DNA of 64,000 bases from Marsupella aquatica. Lineage: Eukaryota; Marchantiophyta. The notes under the pieces are model-generated. The model saw nothing but the letters and a program-made list of their open reading frames with translations, was not told the origin of the DNA and did not search any database. The position numbers were made by a program, and so were the translations under genes. This document shows, piece by piece, positions 52,701 through 62,926 of this stretch. Numbering within the stretch: position 1 is the stretch's first letter; each line of letters starts with the position of its first letter. The stretch spans positions 20,894,001-20,958,000 of the forward strand of contig OZ316898.1 in assembly GCA_973895155.1 (NCBI GenBank). Direction: 5' to 3'.

Positions 52701-55700
52701 CATTCTGTCGAAAACCAGTCGGGCATCATCTATACTCCCACTCTTTGCATACATGTGAACGAGTGCACTGCCCACACGCACATTGGACTCCAGTCCGGCT
52801 TCGCTAGCGTGGCCATGAACCTCCTTCACCCACTTCAAAGGCCCCGCACTTGCAGATGCACTCAGAATACTCGCATAAGTGAATGCATCTGGTTCAAAGC
52901 CTGCCCGTCTCATTTGGAGAAACAATCGGTATGCTTTATGCCCACATCCATGTTGTGCAAGTGCTCCTATCATTACATTCCATGTGATTACATCTCGTTT
53001 CTCCATTCTGTCAAAAACCTGTCGAGCATCATCTATACTGCCACTCTGTGCATACATGTGAACGAGTGCATTGCCCACACGCACATCCGACTCCAGTCCG
53101 GCTTTGCTAGCGTGGCCATGAACCTCCTTCACCCACTCCAAAGCCCCCGCACTTGCAGATGCATTCAGGATGCTCAGATAAGTGATTGCATCTCGCTTGA
53201 AGCCTTCCCCTCTCATTTGGAGGAATAGTCGATATGCTTCGTGCCCACATCCATGTTGTGCAAGTCCTCCTATCATTACATTCCATGTGATTACGTCGCG
53301 TTTCTCCATTCTGTCAAAAACCAGTCGGGCGTCACCTATCCTGCCACTCTCTGCATACATGTGAATCAGCGCAGAGCCCACACGCAAATTCGACTCCAGT
53401 CCGGCATTTCTAGCGTGGCCATGAACCTCCTTCACCCACTCCAAAGCCCCCGCACTTGCAGATGCATTCAGAATACTCGCATAAGTGAATGCATCTGGTT
53501 CAAAGCCTTCCCGTCTCATTTGGAGAAACAATCGATATGCTTCGTGCCCACATCCATGTCGTGAAAGTCCTCCTATCATTACATTCCATGTGATTACGTC
53601 GCGTTTCTCCATTCTGTCAAAAACCAGTCGGGCGTCACCTATCCTGCCACTCTCTGCATACATGTGAACCAGCGCAGAGCCCACACGCAAATCTGACTCC
53701 AGTCCCGCTTTCCTAGCGTGGCCATGAACGTCCTTCACCCATGCCAAACCCCCATCACATGCGGATGCATTCAGGATGCTCGTATAGGTGATTGCATTTG
53801 GTTCGAAGCCATCCCGTCTCATTTGGAGGAATAGTCGATATGCTTCCACACCATCACCACGTTCTGCCCATGCTCCAATCATAACATTCCATGTAATGAC
53901 ATTTCGATTAGTCAACTTTTCAAAAACTTTCCTTGCCTCGGTGATGCACCCACATTTAGCGTACATCAGTACGAGAGCAGACCCTACACGCACGTCCGAT
54001 TCAAAGCCGGCATGTCGAATACCCTGATGAATTTCTTTTCCCCAATTGAGAGCTAATGGGCTTGAACATGCATTCAGGATGCTCAGATACGTGATCTCAT
54101 TCGGCTTCACGCCTTCTTGGCGCATTAGATTGAAAATTTCGAGTGCAGATTCAACATGATCACTCCTTGCGTATCCCGCAATCATGCTGGTCCAAGTAAT
54201 AACACTCTTCTTCTGAATTTGATCAAAAACACTACGTGCATCCGATAAACCTCCGCATTTGATGTACACATTCAAAAGCGTGATTGCCACAGATGGATTT
54301 TCGTGAATTCCACTCTCGATGATGCAATCATGAATTTGCTTGGCTCCTGAAAGGTCTTTCTGTTGCAAGCACATTTGCAGAACTTTAACATATGTGTACG
54401 AGTCTACGGCAATGCCTCGCTGTAGACGATCTTTCAACATAGCAATTGTTTGACCCGTGGTACCAGGATGCATACGCCTACTGCCAACCCCTTTTGCAGT
54501 GACTTGAGACCGATCTCTCGTGCAATAACTAACACTAGATGGAAATCTGCAGTGAGTAACCAAATTCGCCCTTGCCTTAACCCACGCTGGGGTTGACCAT
54601 CCATCCACCCAAAGTCCTAGTCTTGTCAACTTCTGATTGAACTCAGGTGCTCTGGGCTTCCTCTGTCAGCACCACAACCCACGATCAGATCTGCTACCAG
54701 GATAATATCCAGGAGATTCCACGAGGTGCAGAGAATTTGTAGTTATTTCTTGACGACTATGTTTCCAGTGATCTTTCTACAATGAGTGTTCAGAAATGGA
54801 TAGCAGACCGGTAAGCCTCTCGAGTTCTAGGGTGCATTCCTACCTCCGTCCACAGATGTATTTTCTTGTCTCCCTTGCTCTGCTGTGATCTTTGGTACAG
54901 ATAACTTGCAAAAGTTAAATGACTCCTTTCCAACTGAGAGTAACGGCTATCTGTCAAGAATGCAATGATCTTAGAATAGAATATTGAAATAATTGTGAAA
55001 GGCATATCCAGGTATCACCAAGCTCGTTCCTTCTCCCGTATTTCACTGTACCCACAGAAAGGACAGAGTCAAGAGCCTATCGAATTGGTACTATAATACT
55101 TCAGCCAGAAGTCACATGTTATCCTTGGGTTGTGTACAGGACAGACTCTTAGGGCATCTTGACAGGCGTTCATTTGTAAGTTGCCTACACTGTCCTTTCT
55201 GCGCTATACACAAACCAGAATCTCAGGTTTCTAAAAGAGACTACTTAGAAATAAAGCCTAGCCATCATCTGTAGAATCCATCGTGATTAGACACAGATGA
55301 CATGAACGTGAAAGCGCTTCCCTCCCTCTCCTACAATTCAGAAATAAAGGCTATCCATCATTCTTTAACTTGGCTCTGATACAATCCGTGAAGAAACACA
55401 TACGACATGAATGTAACAGCCTCCCCTCCCCCTCGCCCGCCCCTCCCCTCCCCTCCCCCCACCCTGTGCTTCTTAACATGAAAAAATAATCAAACTTGAA
55501 GTTCAACTCAAGTCTTGATCACATAATCCTCATAGCAGGAAATTCCCGCAACTATAAATGTCACACCGTGGTGCTGGAACAAGAGTTTCTGTCTAAAAGT
55601 AGGTACGCATAACGTTGAAATCGCTCTTCAGTCTCATTACCTGAAGGCCGTGTACAAGAACAATGGCGGATGCCAATACCAATCAAACCGGAAGATGAAG

Positions 55701-56908
55701 GATAAACTCTGCAAATCAAACGTCTTTGTTGAGAATGTATTCAAGGTCGTTTGGTCACATCAAATCCAACAAAATGACATGCATACAAAATTAATCATAC
55801 CTGGCTGAGGACTGTTGCCTAAAGCGGTCCATATCCAAAAGTTCCATCGAGTCAGCTCCGTTCCCATGCCGGGAATACGGAGCTCAATGGTACAGTTTTG
55901 AGAAATACGATCTTACCTGTTTGACAAAGGTTCAAATCAGTCTAAGTAGTGCAATCTTGCAGAGCCCTCAAATTTCAAGTCTCCTCTTTCCTTCCCATGG
56001 ACTAAGGAAAGAATATTCATTACGCGAAGGCTCTGTTGGGGAAACCTTGCCCGGGCAGAGGAATCTCAGCTCAGCGTAACAGTTGGAGGAAGCCCTAGAA
56101 GCATAGCAGTAGCGGTATCTTCTCCAGGATCAATTCCTCCTGCTGGACTCTTTTACGAATCATCCCAGCTTTGCCATCAAAACTTGAGAATCAAAACTAC
56201 AAGTTTTGAGAAGTAAAAGTATGAGAAGATCTTCCATCCAAACCCCAAAGCAACCCACCGTCATACCTGCACATTGCCCTCTGAAAAACTATGGCGCGAG
56301 TGCTCTTGTTTATCGCCCTCCAAGAAAGAACCCTTTCCAACTGAAGTGTCCTGGATACCAAACGGAGAATTGACGACATTTCTTCAAAGAAGAACTTGTG
56401 AAGTGTTATGCAGACCGTGTAAGTAGCAAATTGGGCAGGCTCGACAATTCGTTCAGAACAACAAGTTGAAGCAAGTGGCAACAAAATTGATCTAGATTGT
56501 GACGGGAAATCAGGAGACGGGCAGCAGGAGACGTCATGCAAGAAATGAGCAGGACTTGAACCAGGATGGACAGTATCCCGGGCTGAAAAAGAGATTCTGT
56601 CCCGCTTCCTTGGGCGCTCAGAGGTGAGAAGTATAGTTGCCCAGCAATCTAAGGTCGAAACGCAGAAGAACATCCAGTATAGCTAGGGCCTTACTAGGAA
56701 TTCTCTGCCCAAAGGACATGACGACAGGCCGTGTAAAAGTGGTAACGCGAACCTAACAGGGATCACTGGATTCGTCAGCATGTAGCTACGCACAGCTCGA
56801 TACCAACTCCCCGAGAAGCAACTATAGCAATTCAGCAATCCAGCAATCCGAAGCCACTACGACAAGTAGTTCTTAGCAGATTGTGAATTCTACAAGGATT
56901 GTTAGCTC
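49790..56908 (-). repeat. PPR segmental duplication, copy C
   Basis: The most complete copy. It shares flanks with copy B (same orientation) over 42,000-45,246 and with copy A (opposite orientation) over 30,200-34,680. Confidence 0.8.
50856..54473 (-). CDS. PLS-class PPR protein with E and DYW domains (copy C)
   Basis: Paralogue of copy A and a predicted organellar C-to-U editing factor. The frame is open upstream to 54,629, but the position equal to copy A's ATG (30,448) is TTG here, so the first in-frame ATG is 54,473 (MHPGTTGQ), giving 1,205 aa. The array is an L-S pair, eight P-L-S triplets, then P2-L2-S2, three triplets more than copy A. The length difference from the equivalent Met of copy A (302 aa) is almost exactly three 101-residue modules. 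E1/E2, the PG box and DYW are complete ([19 protein letters not shown], terminal CGDYW). Two P motifs differ at specificity positions: T at position 5 in VVTWTTMIGG, and N at the last position of block 2. Confidence 0.93.
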   Translation of the reverse strand: MHPGTTGQTIAMLKDRLQRGIAVDSYTYVKVLQMCLQQKDLSGAKQIHDCIIESGIHENPSVAITLLNVYIKCGGLSDARSVFDQIQKKSVITWTSMIAGYARSDHVESALEIFNLMRQEGVKPNEITYLSILNACSSPLALNWGKEIHQGIRHAGFESDVRVGSALVLMYAKCGCITEARKVFEKLTNRNVITWNVMIGAWAERGDGVEAYRLFLQMRRDGFEPNAITYTSILNASACDGGLAWVKDVHGHARKAGLESDLRVGSALVHMYAESGRIGDARLVFDRMEKRDVITWNVMIGGLSRHGCGHEAYRLFLQMRREGFEPDAFTYASILNASASAGALEWVKEVHGHARNAGLESNLRVGSALIHMYAESGRIGDARLVFDRMEKRDVITWNVMIGGLAQHGCGHEAYRLFLQMRGEGFKRDAITYLSILNASASAGALEWVKEVHGHASKAGLESDVRVGNALVHMYAQSGSIDDARQVFDRMEKRDVITWNVMIGALAQHGCGHKAYRLFLQMRRAGFEPDAFTYASILSASASAGPLKWVKEVHGHASEAGLESNVRVGSALVHMYAKSGSIDDARLVFDRMEKRDVVTWNTMIGGLAQHGSGYEAYRLFLQMRLEGFEPDAITYLSILNASTSAGALEWVKEVHGHASKAGLESELRVGSALIHMYAKSGSIDDARLVFDRMEKRNAVTWNVMIGALAQHGCGHEAYRLFLQMRREGFEPDAITYLSILNASASAGALEWVKEVHGHASKVGLESDVRVGNALIHMYAKSGSIDDARLVFDRMEKRDVVTWTTMIGGLAQHGSGYEAYRLFLQMRLEGFEPDAITYLSILNASASAGALKWVKEVHGHASKAGLESDVRVGNALVHMYAKSGSIDDAQQVFDRLGKRDVITWNIMIGGLAQHGHGHEALELFRKMNADHVKPIETSFIAVLSACSHGGLVDDGRRIFSAMTQDYGIERTVVHYNLMVDILGRAGHLEEAQQFISEMPIEPNDVTWTALLGACRTYGNVELGELAANELFKLEPGKASTYVLLSNIYAAAGKWKKVSSVRTMMQERGVWKEPGRSWIEVDNKIHEFVVGDTSHPEAEAIYTELKKLSEKLKAEGYIPDTQLVLHDMNEEDKELALCSHSEKLAIVYGLMHLPWGEPIRVSKNLRVCSDCHSATKYISKVTGREIIARDANRFHHFKDGMCSCGDYW

Positions 56909-57350
56909 ATTAAATTGTTCCCTTACCAGCTAATATTGTCTTTTCCAACTTATAAGTTGGTGTTAGTGGTAATTCCTGCTGATTATCTTCTTCATTTCTT
57001 GTTGTAGCTGTCCTTTCAGTTACCTCACTGGTATTTGGTCCTGCTGTCACTTGTGCTCCCTCACTCATTTTCTGAACACCCTAAACACACACCCTAAACC
57101 CTACACCCTTCTCTGCATTGTGGAGCTATACATAACAATTCTTCAACAGTTAATTCCACTTTAGCCTTTGAAATAACCTCTACCAATTTCTTTATTATCT
57201 CTTGGTTCTTCCCTTAATGATTCATCACTTATTGGGTCTTCCTCATGTGTAAAGGACTCTCTGATTTCTTCTTTAAAACTCTCATCAGACTCTAAAATTT
57301 CAGCTCCATCTTCTATTCTATCATCCAAACCCATTAATCTTCTGGTCTTG
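56909..57350. other. Intergenic stretch with weak telomere-like motifs
   Basis: No gene. CCCTAAAC motifs cluster at 57,080-57,110. Confidence 0.35.
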
Positions 57351-57359
57351 GTAGCAATT

Positions 57360-57720
57360 CACTTTGTTGATGTTGTCGGATTTGTTCTGCTGTTTCTCGT
57401 GTTGTAGCGTCCAATTGTTCCCAACTGGTACTCGGTACTCCACTCGTGGACGGTAGAGCTAACATGATTGGTGGCTCTACCGGTTGTGACATAGTCACTA
57501 TATTCACATCCATTGTCTGAATTCTTACATGATTAACTGGTGCTTTAGTTTGTGCTTAGGTTCTTTCTTTATTATGTTGCACCCATAATTCACACTTAGC
57601 CCCTCTTATATGTCCGGGCTTCCCACAATAATAGCAAGTAAGGGGAGGTCTTTCTCCCCCTTCCCTGAAGTTCCTCTTATTTGAATATTGTCTGTCAGGA
57701 TTCCTTGGAATTTATTTTTT
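57360..57720 (-). pseudogene. Gag zinc-knuckle remnant
   Basis: The minus strand encodes DRQYSNKRNFREGGERPP, then CYYCGKPGHIRGAKC, a retroelement-type zinc knuckle (CX2CX4H, with five residues before the last Cys). Stop codons follow within ~20 residues. Further text (PPIMLALPSTSGVPSTSWEQ) is low complexity. It is a small piece of a gag gene from an LTR element; the rest is not visible. Confidence 0.6.
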
Positions 57721-58419
57721 CTTAAATAAAGAATGAAATAAATAATTATACTTCAGGATATATTCTTTATGTGTGTACGACCCCCTAAATTTTGTTGCTT
57801 GTAATAAAGTAATCATTTTAAAATGCTAAACCCTTTCAGGGTATTGCAAACACCTAATGAACAGCTGTTGTTTGGTTTGTCACACCATTCTAGGTAGTGT
57901 ACGTTAGAGTGTATCGTACCATCTAGATCCGTATGTTTGGTATGTGTGCTATATGAGCCGATAAGGTTCCGTCAGGTTTGTGTGAGAGGGTACTTCTCAC
58001 TTGTGAGGCATTGAAAGGTCATCTTTCAATGTTGAACCTTGGAGAGAGAGGAGCTTGAGTGTGGCTATGGTGGCTGTGAGCTTCGCTTGTGTAAACGTGG
58101 ATTCTTTGAGTAGTGCAAGGTGCGTTGGCTTGACATACGTGTGTGATCAGATCGGTGCGGGATTGATGGGGTATTGTTGATCAGGATCGTTGTGCCGATT
58201 GTATTGAGATTACATTGAAAGATCATGAGCTTCAAACTCTGTTGTGCGGACAGAAGCTCAGTCTGAGTTTGTCGTTGACGGTGATGGTTCGTGGTAGCTT
58301 GAATCAATTGGATTTGTGTTTGACACGGATGCATGTTTCTTGAATCGTTAGTTCTATTGTTTGAGTACACTATTGCTATTCGATCTGGTTCTAGCCAAGC
58401 TTGACCGTTGTTGTATCTG

Positions 58420-58487
58420 GATCTGGTCTAGATCTGGATCTGGATTGAGTCGGAGTCTAGATCTGGAAAGAGATCTGGAAAGATTGC
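58420..58487. repeat. AGATCTGGA simple repeat
   Basis: GATCTGG or AGATCTGGA recurs five or six times with small interruptions. Confidence 0.7.
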
Positions 58488-58729
58488 TGCTTGTATCGAG
58501 CTGCTATTTTGTGGACAGATCTGTTGGAATTTTGAGTGCTCGCAGCGTTTTATTGTCAAGGGACACTCACGGAATGTCCCAGAACCATGCGCGACAGGTT
58601 TGCGGAGGTCGAGAGCCATCAACGTTGCCATTTTTATGAAGGAAATCGTTGCTTTCGAGTGGCAAATATTGCCATTTTTTAGCCCGATGACTTTTGTTTT
58701 GTGTACACACACAACTGTACGCGCATAAG

Positions 58730-58882
58730 GCGAATTGCGAGGTCACCCATCCCGGGACTATTCCGAGGCGCGAGCGCAAGGCGAAGTCCGAGGTCACCCA
58801 TCCCGGGACTATTCCGAGTCGCGAGCGCAAGGCAAAGCGCGAGGTCACCCATCCCGGGGCTATTCCCAGCCGCGAGCGCTTA
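58730..58882. repeat. 51-bp tandem repeat, three units
   Basis: GAGGTCACCCATCCCGGG begins at 58,739, 58,790 and 58,841, an exact 51-bp period. The reverse complement contains GGATGGGTGACCTC, a phrase also found near the 3' end of plant 5S rRNA. The array is flanked by the palindrome-like TGTGTACACACAA at about 58,700 and 58,906. Confidence 0.9.
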
Positions 58883-59187
58883 GCTGGCAACTTCTCATCC
58901 CACCTTGTGTACACACAAGCTTTCACAACTTGTTGTTTAAATTCAAGCGCCAGGAGGCTTTATACACTTTTTGGTTTGTTTAGAGGCCTATTCTAGGCCA
59001 AATCAGAGGCTGCTTTAGGGTTTTTGATAATTCTGAGTCCATCTAGACTCACAGATTGAACCAATTTTGCCTTGATTCTCATCTACAACATTGGAGTGCC
59101 ATTGTGAAACCTATTATGAAGGCTCTTCCTTGAACCTTATGAAAATTATCATATTGATTTGCATTTGCTTTTGGGGGTATTTACAAA

Positions 59188-59465
59188 TGACAGGAAACAG
59201 CAAACAGTAACAGGGAACAGAAACTGGTAACAGGAAAACGAGCGGTAATTTTTTATTTTTTTTAAATTTGGAAAAAAAAAAGTTTTTTTTTCTTCAAATT
59301 TTTTATTTTTTTGCCAGCGCCCAAAGCTAGCCAAAAAACGTTGCAATTTAATTTTTTTTGGAAAATGTGACTTTTAGAAAATATTTTTAAATGGTTATTT
59401 TTCCTGGTAATAGTAATTTTTTGCTGGTACCAGTAAACCTGTTTCCTGTTTACTGTCACGCATGC
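59188..59465. repeat. Imperfect inverted repeat around an AT-rich core
   Basis: The left arm has ACAGGAAACAG...AACTGGTAACAGG. The right arm has CCTGGTAATAG...CTGGTACCAG and CCTGTTTCCTGTTTACTGT, approximately the reverse complement. The centre is A/T homopolymer-rich. No coding. Confidence 0.6.
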
Positions 59466-59804
59466 CATACCCTACTTTTGTGTGGAGAGTTGAATGGTAT
59501 CCATTCTTGTTTCTGGATCCTCTTCACACATGCTTCCTGTTTATGCGCCATGTTAGTTTGGTGTGGGCGCTTGATTCCATAGGAATGATCCGGGTTTGCA
59601 ACCGGACATTCTAGTTGTGCTACGTATTTCTCTCCTGGTGATGTTGGAGTGATGCCCAACACACCATGGTGAGTGCTTGTGGTGCTGACATGGACAGATT
59701 GCCCTTAGGGTTAGCATATAGATTAGGTTAGGTTGGTCACCACAGCTTCTTCTGGTGCTGTTGGGTTACTCGATGGATGACGGACCGGTTTTACTCGGAG
59801 TGGG

Positions 59805-62583
59805 GTGCAATTTTGGCCAGCGGCATTGGTAGCAGTCAGCAGTGCAACTTCAGATAGTGATTCCGACAAGGACTCAATGACCAATTCTCCTTGTCATCAG
59901 GTGATTGCACCTTTGTTGTGGGATATGGAAGAGATGTACGGGGCTGCAAAGGGCCCAAGACGATACTCTGGTGCAGTTGGCACAATTGATCTGGATGAAT
60001 TCATCCAGAAGTTTGATACGTGGTGCGATATGCAGACATTGTGTAACGCCATGTTGTTTACCCCTTTCATGGCATGGAAGGGATTATTTTAGCATTTGGA
60101 GGGGCCACCCATGGATGACTACCATGAGTTTCGGAAGACTCATTTGGTTGAAATTGAGGCAGCATTGGCCGCCTAATTACGTGTCCATCACCTATGGCAC
60201 TAGTGCGGTTGCCCAACCCATTGCCACAACTGCTGCTTCTTCTAGCAGCACTAGCCAGAGTGGCACACCATCCACCAGCAGCACTCCAACAGCATCCACC
60301 GCTACTCCTACCGGTGTGATTGTGACAGGGACTAGAGCTGCACCAGCATTTAACCCTGTGGTGGAATTCTTTGAGGTACTAAAGCAGAACTATCAGGGTG
60401 TGAGAACTAATAAGTTGAAGGGTCTCCAAGAGTTTCAACGCAAGACTGGAGAGAGTTTGCGTGAGGCATACACTCGTATGCGCAGATTGATCACTGTCAC
60501 CAAGGGAGTGACAGAGGCTCAGGCAGTCCAGTTTTGGTATGCAATTCTGGATAGAGAGTTGCGACACAGAGTGAGAGATGTCACTCTACTTAGGGATGCA
60601 GATCCCACATTAGCAGTTGTTTTTACCCTTTCTGAGCGCATTGAGCTCAATATGGTGAATGAGAAGGTGGTGACTTCCGGATTTGCCAAGGAAGCACCAA
60701 AGGCTACATCTACATCCACACCACAGCCTACTGCACAAAAGAGCTAGAGGGAGAAGCCTCCTGCACAAGAGTCTACCAGCCAAAGACCTGTGCCCTCTTA
60801 TGCTGGACAGTAGTCAGGATGTTGGACCTGTGGTGGGGATCATGCATAGAGATATTACCCAGATCATAGAGGATCAGGGGGAGCATCAGCGCCTGATCAG
60901 CGACAGTGTGATCACTGAGGAGCTTCTGGGCACACCAAGGATAGGTGTTTCTCACTCCATCCTGAGTTACGGAGAGGAGGATCCCGTACACATGATCAGG
61001 GAAGAGGAGGAGGTAGAGGTGGTGGACATGGTCGTGGCATGCCACATGCGGAGAGATAGGGAGGTGACGTTGCCCCTGCTGTAACCATAGATCCAAAGGA
61101 TACTAAGATTGCTCAATTGGAGCAACAGCCAGCTGCCATGGCTAGTTCCCAGGTGAGACCTACTTTTGGTGATGGGGCATCTACATCCTATGGACCTTCC
61201 ACATCCCATGGTCCTTCCACATCTTATGGAGCTGATGGAGACCTTGCCACCATGGGATTCATGTGTGGCACTACACTTATTGATGCATCAGCAGCTTTGA
61301 CATGTGGGGCAGCCAAAGCTCTTGAGCCCCGAGGAGCAGTAGTGGAGCTAGATCCATAGAGGGGAGATGCACGTCGGCAGACAAAGCTTCCTCAGTCTTT
61401 TACATTGTTAGAGACAGTTCAGACTGTCTCTATAAACCCGGTTCGGACAAACCCTGGCATGGGTGAGTTGGCAGAATCAGGTAGTGATGCATCAGGGATG
61501 ACAAGTACCTTGTTGGGGGCGGCTACTGCCATGGTATGCGCCCCATTATTTTCAGTGACAGACATGCTGAACTTGGGAGTTGGTTTTGCAGAAGTGTTCA
61601 TATTGGCAGCTACACTCTATGAGGACACTCCAGTGGTGGCTTCCCATGCAGAAGCAGCTTGCAGTGTTGAAGCAGTGAAGGCCATGCCACCTACTGCTAC
61701 TAGTGAGACATGGCATGCAACAGCAACAAGGTTGGTGGATTTACCAGCACACCCTACATTTGAGAGGACTAGGTTTAAACCTAGTGTTGTGTCATTGGAT
61801 AATCGGAGTGGTATCTTCTGATTAGTTGGGCCATCTGGAACAATATACCAGCCAGAGAGAGTGTTACTGGATACTGGTGCTTAGCCCTTGATGTTGGGTA
61901 AGTCTGCCATACGTGGATTGGGATTGCGTCTAGAAGATTTGGAGGATTGTCCCTTTTCCATTCAGACTTCATTGGGGGGACCTACACCTACATAGCACAT
62001 TACCAGGAGACCTCTTGATTTGAGGATTCAAGAAGGTCATACCACAGATAGCTCACAGATACAGGCACAAGCTATTTTGACTAAGGCAGAGTCATATGAT
62101 GTGTTGGTGGGATGTACAGTGCTCTACCCCATGGGATTTATTCTTGATTTTTGGGAGGAATCAGTGTCATATAGACCTGATTGGCAATCAGGAGATGCTC
62201 GATTGAGCAAATTGCCAGTGAGATTTAGTGGACCTGTGGGAGACCCTATATCCACACCATTGTCTTTGGCAGCATTCAGTGGTGTAATTGCTGGACCTGA
62301 TGATTTGCTTGAGGGTAATGCGCATGCAGCAGATGTTCCGCCATTGGAGGAGTCTCATGAGGAGCACATCATGCGAGGATTACCTGTTGGCAGTGTTGTG
62401 CCACCAGTGTGGGGCACTACACAGGCCTTGTCACAGGCAGCAGCACAATTGGTACATGATGCATGGCGTCATGCTTTTACACCACAGTCAGGAGTAGAGC
62501 AGTCTCTTGCAGATGGACCTGTGACTCTTTCACCATTGGATACCACTCCTGTGATGCCTAGCCAAGAATCACTAGGCCAGTGA
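59805..62583 (+). pseudogene. Gag-protease gene of a Ty3-like element, stop-riddled but in frame
   Basis: The start (59,805) gives IDLDEFIQKFDTWCDMQTL; a TAG at 60,090 and one frameshift near 60,170 follow. From there a single frame runs to 62,583 without further indels. It carries a Ser/Thr linker, a gag core (FFEVLKQNYQGVRTNKLKG, AYTRMRRLITV, VQFWYAILDRELR), then one zinc-knuckle-like half (CWTCGGDHA) and a second knuckle (CDH*GASGHTKDRC). A long linker leads to the protease active site ERVLLDTGA. The frame contains seven TAG and two TGA codons (60,745, 60,811, 60,847, 60,916, 61,057, 61,357, 61,819, 61,882, 61,993) and no TAA. RT, integrase and RNase H are absent. The final stop is TGA at 62,581. 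Confidence 0.8.
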
Positions 62584-62926
62584 AGTGGGGAAAACAGAGG
62601 TGTACCCTATAAACACATCAATATAGTAACAAAAACAAGGAAAATATAAACAACTAAGGGTGACTATGGAACCCGGGCCGAGGCTGGAGGTGAGGACATC
62701 GGGGAAGAGAACATGATTAGGGTTAGGGCGCGGTAAGCATCGGCGGCTAGGGGTAACCAATGAGAGGAAAAACCAGAGGAAGAGAGGGGTAAGGACTGCT
62801 CGCGAGGAATGGTGGTTCATTTGCAAGCACAAATGGGGCAGACGACTACGGAAGGTGAACTACTGTCAGCTGCTTAGGCAAGCACTCTAGGCGGGAGCAG
62901 ATACCAACGATCAACTCAAAGAGGGT

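Noticed and set aside
51687-53228. 513-codon plus-strand ORF antisense to PPR copy C, with 303-bp-spaced smaller ORFs in another frame
   Set aside because: It is the mirror of the periodic PPR modules. A stop-free antisense frame in one module is copied in every module, so its length is a by-product of the repeat.
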